Of a stretch of 19,343 nt of DNA, positions 7,581 to 12,780 are shown in pieces. Every line of letters begins with the position of its first letter. Within the stretch, counting starts at the first letter, position 1. Origin of the DNA: an uncultured Collinsella sp. (lineage in GTDB: Bacteria > Actinomycetota > Coriobacteriia > Coriobacteriales > Coriobacteriaceae); contig CABUDZ010000032.1 of the NCBI GenBank assembly GCA_902490445.1, positions 1 to 19,343 of the forward strand, in the 5' to 3' direction. The position numbers and the translations under genes are program-made. The notes under the pieces were generated by a model. That model was not told the DNA's origin and ran no database searches. It saw only the letters and a program-made list of their open reading frames with translations.

Positions 7581-7687
7581 AGCGGGTTTTCCAGGTGCCC
7601 GAGTTTGCCGTGAAAGAGGAGCGCCGCGTACTAAATGTACGCAAGCGACGGTTTGAACGGCAAAATCGGATGCCTGGGAAAGCCGCT
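7581..7687. repeat. Structured intergenic element, copy 2 of 2
   Basis: The two 20-nt core halves are identical to copy 1 and lie at 7612-7631 and 7637-7656, with a TAAAT loop. The outer stem is 7581-7611 against 7657-7687: 31 positions with only three true mismatches and three G-U-type pairs. Its sequence is unrelated to the outer stem of copy 1. The element spans from the binding-protein stop codon (7686-7688) to six bases before the longest permease start, so it fills the whole gap. Confidence 0.78.
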
Positions 7688-8546
7688 ATTTCAAGACCCA
7701 ATTGTCGAAGGATAGACCGTAGCTCGCATACTTATCGCACAGGTCCTTGACCGTGCCGTCCTCGTAGAGCGCCTTGAGCGACTCGGTCACGGCATCGGCG
7801 GACTTGGTGTCGCCCTTCTTAAAGCCGACGGCGTAGTGCTCGCTGGACAGCGGCTTGTCGAGCTGCGTATAGGCATCGGGCTTGGCGGCAAGCTGATACT
7901 GGGCAATCGAAAGGTCGCAAGCCACGGCATCGACCGCGCCGCTCTCGAGCTGCATAAAGGCCGTGTTGTACTCGCCGATGGTATCGAGCGTGGCAAACGT
8001 CGCGGTCAGATCCTTCTGGTCGCCCTCGAGCACATCCTGTGCGGCGGAATCGGTCTGGGTAATCACGGTCTTGCCGGCAAGATCGTCCCAGCTCTTGATA
8101 CCCGCGTCCTTCTTGACCACGAGCACCTGCTCGTTGAGCATGTAAGACTCGGAGAACGTGTAGTCGTCCTCGCGGCCCTCCATGGTAAAGCCGTTCCAGA
8201 TGCAGTTGATGGCACCCGAGTTGAGCAGCGTGTCCTTGGCATCCCAGTCGATAGCCTCGTATTTGACCTCCCAGCCTTGCTTATCTGCAACGGCCTTGGC
8301 AAGGTCGAGGTCAAAGCCGGTGTACTCGCCATCGTCGCCCACAAAGCCATACGGAGGATAGGACTTGTCAAAGCCCACGACGAGCTTCTTGGACTCCGCG
8401 GCACCCTTCGTATCCTTGGCCGCAGCAGAGCCAGCAGCGGAGCCCTTGCCGGCACCACCGCCGCAGCCGACAAGACCAAGGCCAAGCACCGTGGCAAGCG
8501 AGCCGGCTAGACCAACAAACTGACGACGAGACATATCGGTATTCAT
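7686..8546 (-). CDS. Amino-acid ABC transporter substrate-binding lipoprotein
   Basis: Extracellular solute-binding protein family 3, 286 residues, which captures the amino acid for the importer. The N-terminus has a twin-arginine motif SRRQFVG (Arg 7-Arg 8), a hydrophobic stretch and the lipobox LVGC with Cys 28, so it is probably Tat-exported and lipid-anchored. A Gly/Ala/Ser linker follows. The mature domain opens with LVVGFDKSYPPYGFVGDDGEYTGFDLDLA in pieces typical of the family, and later has GKTVITQTDSAAQ. The start at 8546 is set by AAGGGGG about six bases upstream, whereas a GTG at 8567 would lie before that site. It is the first gene of the operon, behind a clear promoter. The high copy number usually needed for binding proteins fits its position before the hairpin element. 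Confidence 0.9.
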   Translation of the reverse strand: MNTDMSRRQFVGLAGSLATVLGLGLVGCGGGAGKGSAAGSAAAKDTKGAAESKKLVVGFDKSYPPYGFVGDDGEYTGFDLDLAKAVADKQGWEVKYEAIDWDAKDTLLNSGAINCIWNGFTMEGREDDYTFSESYMLNEQVLVVKKDAGIKSWDDLAGKTVITQTDSAAQDVLEGDQKDLTATFATLDTIGEYNTAFMQLESGAVDAVACDLSIAQYQLAAKPDAYTQLDKPLSSEHYAVGFKKGDTKSADAVTESLKALYEDGTVKDLCDKYASYGLSFDNWVLK

Positions 8547-8574
8547 GGTATTCCCCCTTGATGGCACTTTAGTT

Positions 8575-8618
8575 AGGTAAAGTGAATCATGTAACGTTCA
8601 GCATCATACACTTTACCT
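8575..8618. promoter_or_regulatory. Inverted-repeat operator candidate of the importer operon
   Basis: AGGTAAAGTG (8575-8584) and CACTTTACCT (8609-8618) are perfect 10-bp inverted repeats with a 24-bp spacer. The right arm sits inside the promoter spacer directly next to the -10 hexamer, and the left arm lies in the 5' untranslated region. A regulator binding both arms would cover the transcription start. The RNA could alternatively form a hairpin only if transcription began further upstream. The factor is unknown. Confidence 0.55.
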
Positions 8619-8631
8619 TGATAGAGTACAA
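8603..8631 (-). promoter_or_regulatory. Promoter of the importer operon
   Basis: On the minus strand TTGTAC (8631-8626) and TATGAT (8608-8603) are separated by exactly 17 bp, a good housekeeping-sigma promoter. It would give a leader of about 50 nt before the binding-protein start at 8546. Confidence 0.65.
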
Positions 8632-8639
8632 GGGAGGGC

Positions 8640-8776
8640 TTGCCCGCCGGGTGCCGGGGCAGGGGTTAAGTTTGCTGCTCTACAGTCCTGCTCACGACGG
8701 AGAGCACATTAAGTGCTCTCCTGTTCGTGCGGAACTCGCGACAAACTTAACCCCTGCCCCGGCACCCGGCGGGCAA
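8640..8776. repeat. 137-bp nested palindrome with perfect 35-bp arms
   Basis: The left arm 8640-8674 and right arm 8742-8776 are exact reverse complements over 35 bp, from TTGCCCGCCGGG outside to TTAAGTTTG inside. The 67-nt interior contains a second hairpin: GGAGAGCAC (8699-8707) and GTGCTCTCC (8713-8721) with loop ATTAA, extended by CACGA/TCGTG (8693-8697 and 8725-8729). It lies between the divergent importer promoter (9 bp away) and the RNA methyltransferase gene. No T tract on either side makes a simple terminator unlikely. Together with the promoter and operator at 8575-8631 it occupies much of the 339-bp gap 8547-8885, in which no gene is seen. Confidence 0.85.
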
Positions 8777-8885
8777 CCTTCGTTGAACTTATCACTGTCA
8801 TGAAATGGCCGCTTGTATATCGTCCTTTAACTTGGAACGGTACAATGCTTGCAGCTTTCAATTTATACATTAGTGGGGTTAATTC

Positions 8886-10319
8886 ATGGCAGAATCTCGT
8901 GCGGAGCGTAAGGCTCGTCGTGCTTTGATTGAGGCGGCTGAGGGGTCGGAGGAGAAAAAATCTTCTCAGAAATCCAAGTCGTCTCAGGATGCGAAGGGCA
9001 AGGCTAAGACCAAGCGTCCCGGCTCTCGTCGGAACGAGGATAAGGCATCTCAGACTCGCTCCAAACGCTCGCATAAAGATCGGGTTTCGTCTGCGCGTAA
9101 GGCTGTGGACCCCAAGTCTCCCTGTTCGATCATGAAAGCTTGCGGTGGGTGCACGGCGCTCAATCGTCCTTATAAGAAGCAGTTGGCGGCCAAGCAGGCT
9201 GCTATGGAGGAGCTGTTTGCTGAGCTCTGTGAGCGCGAGGGTGTTGCCGCGGATCCCATTCGCGGTATGGGTGTTACCTTGGGCGATCCGGGCAAATATC
9301 CTGCTCCGCGCGGTTTTCGTCATAAGGCTGCCACTCCCTTTGCTCCCGGTAAGGAGGGCGCTGTCCGTTGCGGTTTCTTTGAGCGTGGCACGCACAAGAT
9401 CGTTGCCGTACCCGAGTGTCCTGTCGAGGCGCCAGGTGCCCGTCAGATTCTCAACGGCATCGCGCGCGAAGCTGAGCGGCTGCATATTCCCGCCTTTAAT
9501 GAGGACAAGCATCTTGGTTTGCTTCGCTATGCCGTCGTCCGCCGCGGCTGGCGTACCGACCAGGTCATGGTTACGCTCGTGACCGCCCAGCGTGACTTAC
9601 CGCATGCACAGGAGTTCTTTGAGGCCGTCGCGGCACTCGATCCGCATATCGTCACCGTTGCCCAAAATATCAATGGCCGTCCCGGTAACGCCATCTTGGG
9701 TGAGGAGACTTGTATCGTCTATGGCGCCGAGTGCATGCGCGACCAGCTGCTCGGTTGCGAATTCGATATCTCCCCTACCGCGTTCTATCAGACCAATCCG
9801 CAGCAGACCGAGCTGCTCTATCAGCTCGCGATTGACGGCATGGACCTGCGCCAGGGCGATGTGCTTATGGATGCCTACTGCGGCAGCGGCACCATCGGTC
9901 TGTGCGCCGCGAAGGATGCCCAGGACAGGGGCGTCGGCATTATGCTGCTTGGCGTGGAGCGCAACCCGGCGGGCATTGCCGACGCACGTCGCAATGCCGA
10001 GCTCAACGGCCTTACCCGCAGCGCCTGGTTTATGGCCGACGATGCCACCGACTACATCCTCGATGCCGCCGACAACAACGAACGCGTCGACGTCCTTTCC
10101 ATCGACCCGCCGCGCGCCGGCTCCACCCCCGAGTTCCTCGAAGCCGCCTGCGCACTCAAGCCGCACCGCATCACCTATATCAGCTGCAACCCCGTGACCC
10201 AAGAGCGTGACCTGCACCAGCTCCTCGACGGAGGCTATCGCCTGCTCAAGATCACGCCGGTCGACATGTTCCCCCATACCGACCACACCGAAACCGTAGC
10301 GATCCTCGAGCGCCGCTAA
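8886..10319 (+). CDS. Class I SAM-dependent RNA (uracil-C5) methyltransferase, RumA/TrmA family
   Basis: It methylates uracil C5 in rRNA or tRNA, 477 residues. The iron-sulfur cysteines are Cys 80, Cys 86, Cys 89 (C-x5-C-G-G-C) and Cys 178, with spacing like E. coli RumA. The catalytic domain shows FYQTNPQQTELLY (about 300-312), SAM-binding DAYCGSGTIG (329-338), DPPRAG (407-412), nucleophile Cys 434 in YISCNP and general-base Glu 469 in HTETVAILE. Instead of the usual N-terminal TRAM domain, residues 1-75 are a Lys/Arg/Ser/Ala-rich, probably disordered tail. The ATG at 8886 follows a weak TGGGG site. A downstream start would shorten the tail but none is better marked. Target nucleotide is not decidable here. 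It diverges from the importer operon across the large palindrome. Confidence 0.9.
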   Translation: MAESRAERKARRALIEAAEGSEEKKSSQKSKSSQDAKGKAKTKRPGSRRNEDKASQTRSKRSHKDRVSSARKAVDPKSPCSIMKACGGCTALNRPYKKQLAAKQAAMEELFAELCEREGVAADPIRGMGVTLGDPGKYPAPRGFRHKAATPFAPGKEGAVRCGFFERGTHKIVAVPECPVEAPGARQILNGIAREAERLHIPAFNEDKHLGLLRYAVVRRGWRTDQVMVTLVTAQRDLPHAQEFFEAVAALDPHIVTVAQNINGRPGNAILGEETCIVYGAECMRDQLLGCEFDISPTAFYQTNPQQTELLYQLAIDGMDLRQGDVLMDAYCGSGTIGLCAAKDAQDRGVGIMLLGVERNPAGIADARRNAELNGLTRSAWFMADDATDYILDAADNNERVDVLSIDPPRAGSTPEFLEAACALKPHRITYISCNPVTQERDLHQLLDGGYRLLKITPVDMFPHTDHTETVAILERR

Positions 10320-10328
10320 CCCACCCCA

Positions 10329-10359
10329 GTAGATTTTTGGGACATGCCTTAAAATCTAC
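10329..10359. other. Hairpin behind the RNA methyltransferase gene
   Basis: GTAGATTTT (10329-10337) and AAAATCTAC (10351-10359) form a perfect 9-bp stem. It is extended inward by GGG/CCT after one mismatch, leaving a 5-nt loop. It starts 10 bp after the stop codon and precedes a second, GC-rich hairpin. No T run follows directly, so it may be a 3'-end stabiliser or a dispersed repeat. Confidence 0.5.
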
Positions 10360-10368
10360 CGGCACAAG

Positions 10369-10400
10369 AAAGGGGGCGGCCCGTCTGGACCGCCCCCTTT
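10369..10400. terminator. Bidirectional terminator between the methyltransferase and PHP genes
   Basis: AAAGGGGGCGG (10369-10379) and CCGCCCCCTTT (10390-10400) form a perfect 11-bp stem with a 10-nt loop. It sits between convergent genes, 20 bp past the stop of the minus-strand PHP gene. The T tract is only three bases long on either strand. Confidence 0.7.
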
Positions 10401-10419
10401 CGTTGGATATATGAGCCCG

Positions 10420-11241
10420 TTACATGCTCTTGCGCAGGTCACAGACGCCGGCTGCCGCCATCTCGCGCAGCAGCGTCTCGCGATCGCGCGTCACGATCAG
10501 GTCCAGCGGGAAGTGAATCTCATCGAGCATCTTGCGCGCCTGGTCGAGCTTGCCAATTGCCATACCAATGTGCGCGTCGGTCGAGACGCCAATCCCCACG
10601 CCCAGTTCGGCGCAGCGCTCGGCAATCTTGCGACAAGCGCCCCAATGCTCGGCATCGGTACCATGCTCAAGACTATGGTTGTTAATCTCGATAATCTTGT
10701 GCTTGGCCTTTGCCGCCAACAACACCTCATCGATATCAAAGGAAACACCCGAGCGACCCGTGTGGCCCAGCATAAACACTTTGGGGTGCTCCAGAGCATT
10801 GATATACATCTCGGTCGTCTGGGCGAGCGTCGCGCCTTCAGCGAGCTGCGGATTATGCACACTCGCAACCAAATAATCCAAATTGCGCGTAACCAAATCG
10901 AACAGCGAATGCTCACGACTATACGAATCGCCGGCAATATCGAGCGTGACAGGAGTGTCCTCGCCAAACAGGCTTCCGTCCAGCGAAACGATATCGGCCT
11001 CGGCACCACGCAGCACCAGTACGCCGCTCCAAATGCGCGGCCAGATATCCTGGTTAATAAAGAACTGGTAACTACGCAGGTCATTGGGGCAAGGCGAAAC
11101 CATAGAGCTCAGATGGTCGGCAGATCCGAGCACCTGCAGGCCACGCTCTGCTGCCCAGTACACATTCTCCTCAATGGTCGAGTATGCATGCGCAGAGAAC
11201 ATCGTATGGGTATGGATATCACAAGAAAGCAGGTAGGGCAT
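10420..11241 (-). CDS. PHP-domain metal-dependent hydrolase (YcdX-like)
   Basis: PHP-family phosphoesterase, 273 residues, cytoplasmic. Metal-binding residues visible are Asp 8, His 10, His 12 (CDIHTHTMFS), Asp 42-His 43 (SADHLS), and further His in SVHN, LGHTG, EINNHS and the closing STDAHIG. This order fits the YcdX/histidinol-phosphatase-like group of single-domain PHP enzymes and not DNA polymerase III. The start is supported by AAGGAG about five bases upstream. It lies on the same strand as, and 165 bp downstream of, the aminotransferase, with a hairpin between them, so co-transcription is possible but unproven. An aminotransferase beside a PHP phosphatase recalls HisC and HisK-type histidinol-phosphate phosphatase, but no other histidine genes are present. 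The substrate is unknown. Confidence 0.82.
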   Translation of the reverse strand: MPYLLSCDIHTHTMFSAHAYSTIEENVYWAAERGLQVLGSADHLSSMVSPCPNDLRSYQFFINQDIWPRIWSGVLVLRGAEADIVSLDGSLFGEDTPVTLDIAGDSYSREHSLFDLVTRNLDYLVASVHNPQLAEGATLAQTTEMYINALEHPKVFMLGHTGRSGVSFDIDEVLLAAKAKHKIIEINNHSLEHGTDAEHWGACRKIAERCAELGVGIGVSTDAHIGMAIGKLDQARKMLDEIHFPLDLIVTRDRETLLREMAAAGVCDLRKSM

Positions 11242-11341
11242 CGGATCTCCTTATCCGGCATGGCCGTCGCGTATATTCATTGTACGCATAGCCTTCGATA
11301 GTCGTAAAACCGCTCCATCCCAACGACACAACGTACATGAC

Positions 11342-11372
11342 AACGGGGTCCGGCTTAACACCAAACCCCGTT
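11342..11372. terminator. Hairpin between aminotransferase and PHP genes
   Basis: AACGGGGT (11342-11349) and ACCCCGTT (11365-11372) form a perfect 8-bp stem with a 15-nt loop, 34 bp past the aminotransferase stop on the minus strand. The following bases are GTTGTC rather than a T run, so at most it is a weak terminator. The rest of the 165-bp gap shows only the PHP ribosome binding site. Confidence 0.4.
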
Positions 11373-11406
11373 TCACGTAAAACATTACAGGCAGAGCGCT
11401 TTGCTT

Positions 11407-12591
11407 TTAACGATACTCGTCTGCCAACTGTTTCCAAGCGGGTAGCGAATTGATAATCGTCTCGTAACTCACGCAATAGCCAAGGCGGAACCAACCCGGC
11501 ATGCCAAAGCTGTCCGAGGGAACCGCGAGCAGCTCGTACTTCTTCGCGCGCTCGCAAAAAGCGTTTGCATCGGGCTCGAGCGCCTTCACCCACAGGTAGA
11601 AAGCACCGTCCGGCTCAACGTAGGTATAACCGTACTCCGCCAATGCATCGGTGAGCGCCGTACGGTTGCGCGCATAGGCCTCGACATCACTCGGCTCATC
11701 GATGCAGTCGATAATCACGCGCTGGAAGAGCGCCGGTGCGCACACAAAGCCAAGCGTACGGGCAGCACCGGCAACAGCCGGCATCAGACGGGCAGCCTGC
11801 GGATTGGTGTTGGGAACCAGAATCCACCCCACGCGCTCGCCCGGCAGCGACAACGACTTGGAGTACGAATAGCACACGACGGTGTGCTCGTAAATCGAGG
11901 GCACCCAAGGCACCTCGGCACCGTATACAATCTCGCGATACGGTTCGTCCGAGATCAGCATGATCGGGTTCTCGGGATCGCGCTTGACGTTGGCCTCGCG
12001 CAGAACATTGGCCAGTCGCGTCAGCGTGTCACGCGTATACACGGCGCCGGTCGGGTTGTTCGGCGAGTCGATGATGACAGCTGCCGTTTTATCGGTAATC
12101 GCCTTGAGCACGTTATCCACGCTCAGCTGGAACGTATCTTCATCGGCGAGCGCCTCGACACACGTACAGTCGGCCTTCTCAATCCACACGCGATACTCCG
12201 GGAAGTACGGGGCGATAACAATGACCTCGTCACCCGGGTTCGTAACGGCGTTGAGCGTACAGGTGAGCGAAGCCGCCGCGCCCACGGTCATAAAGACATC
12301 CTTGCCCTCATAGCTCGTACCGAAGCGGCGGTTGAGCGACTCGGCGACGGCTGCTCGGCATTGCGGCAGGCCCGGAGCGGGCGTATAACCGTGCAACTGG
12401 TCACTCGGCAGCTCCAAGGCCTTCTTAATGGACTCCGCCACGGCAGCAGGCGCCGGAACACTCGGGTTTCCCAGCGAAAAATCGAATACGTTCTCTGCAC
12501 CGATCTGCGCCTTGCGCTCAAGGCCATAGCTAAAGATCTCGCGGATGATGGAGCTCTCCGCCCCGCGAGCATACATAGTTTCGTTAATCAT
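11407..12591 (-). CDS. Pyridoxal-phosphate aminotransferase, class I/II (aspartate aminotransferase-like)
   Basis: Fold-type I aminotransferase, 394 residues, cytoplasmic, which moves an amino group between an amino acid and a 2-oxo acid through PLP. Visible residues: NNPTG (178-182), Asp 215 in ISDEPYRE (contacts the PLP nitrogen), the Schiff-base Lys 245 in SYSKSLSLPGERVGW, and a C-terminal substrate-carboxylate Arg in GWFRLGYC. The start at 12591 (MINETMYARG) is supported by AAGGGGA about four bases upstream. The frame continues to 12690 into the 52-bp palindrome and is not credited there. The amino donor cannot be assigned from sequence: aspartate, alanine and aromatic enzymes share these motifs. 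Confidence 0.9.
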   Translation of the reverse strand: MINETMYARGAESSIIREIFSYGLERKAQIGAENVFDFSLGNPSVPAPAAVAESIKKALELPSDQLHGYTPAPGLPQCRAAVAESLNRRFGTSYEGKDVFMTVGAAASLTCTLNAVTNPGDEVIVIAPYFPEYRVWIEKADCTCVEALADEDTFQLSVDNVLKAITDKTAAVIIDSPNNPTGAVYTRDTLTRLANVLREANVKRDPENPIMLISDEPYREIVYGAEVPWVPSIYEHTVVCYSYSKSLSLPGERVGWILVPNTNPQAARLMPAVAGAARTLGFVCAPALFQRVIIDCIDEPSDVEAYARNRTALTDALAEYGYTYVEPDGAFYLWVKALEPDANAFCERAKKYELLAVPSDSFGMPGWFRLGYCVSYETIINSLPAWKQLADEYR

Positions 12592-12655
12592 CTGTTCCCC
12601 TTTCGCATAGGCGCTATTGTACGCTTTAGTCGGGCAAAGTGCCGCAGTAATGTTA

Positions 12656-12707
12656 ATTGGGGACAGACTTAAATGCGTGAAAACGCCCATTTAAGTCTGT
12701 CCCCAAT
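12656..12707. repeat. 52-bp palindrome with perfect 20-bp arms (REP-like)
   Basis: ATTGGGGACAGACTTAAATG (12656-12675) and its exact reverse complement (12688-12707) flank a 12-nt centre. Inside, GCGT-GAAA-ACGC (12675-12686) makes an alternative tip with a GNRA-type tetraloop. It lies between the ftsH terminator and the aminotransferase gene. From memory, GGGGACAG palindromes of this kind occur as dispersed repeats linked to RAYT (Y1-type) transposases in many bacteria. No such transposase is in the window. Confidence 0.7.
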
Positions 12708-12730
12708 CAACAGACGGCCCCATATCGCTC

Positions 12731-12766
12731 AAAAGAAAAAGCCTCCGCAGGTTTCCCCGCGGAGGC
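12731..12766 (-). terminator. Terminator of the tilS-hpt-ftsH cluster
   Basis: GCCTCCGC (12741-12748) and GCGGAGGC (12759-12766) form a perfect 8-bp stem with a 10-nt loop. On the minus strand TTTTTCTTTT follows. It starts 14 bp after the ftsH stop codon. Confidence 0.85.
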
Positions 12767-12780
12767 TTTCGCTACAAGGA

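Noticed and set aside
6736..7687. The duplicated core as a CRISPR repeat or tRNA
   Set aside because: There are only two copies about 840 bp apart in separate gene gaps, with no spacers, no cloverleaf and no anticodon stem.
8709..9512. A 267-codon minus-strand open frame across the large palindrome and the methyltransferase start
   Set aside because: It is antisense to the methyltransferase and ends inside the palindrome. The repeated ARRVPGQGLSL-like peptide seen in frames on both sides is only the palindrome translated.
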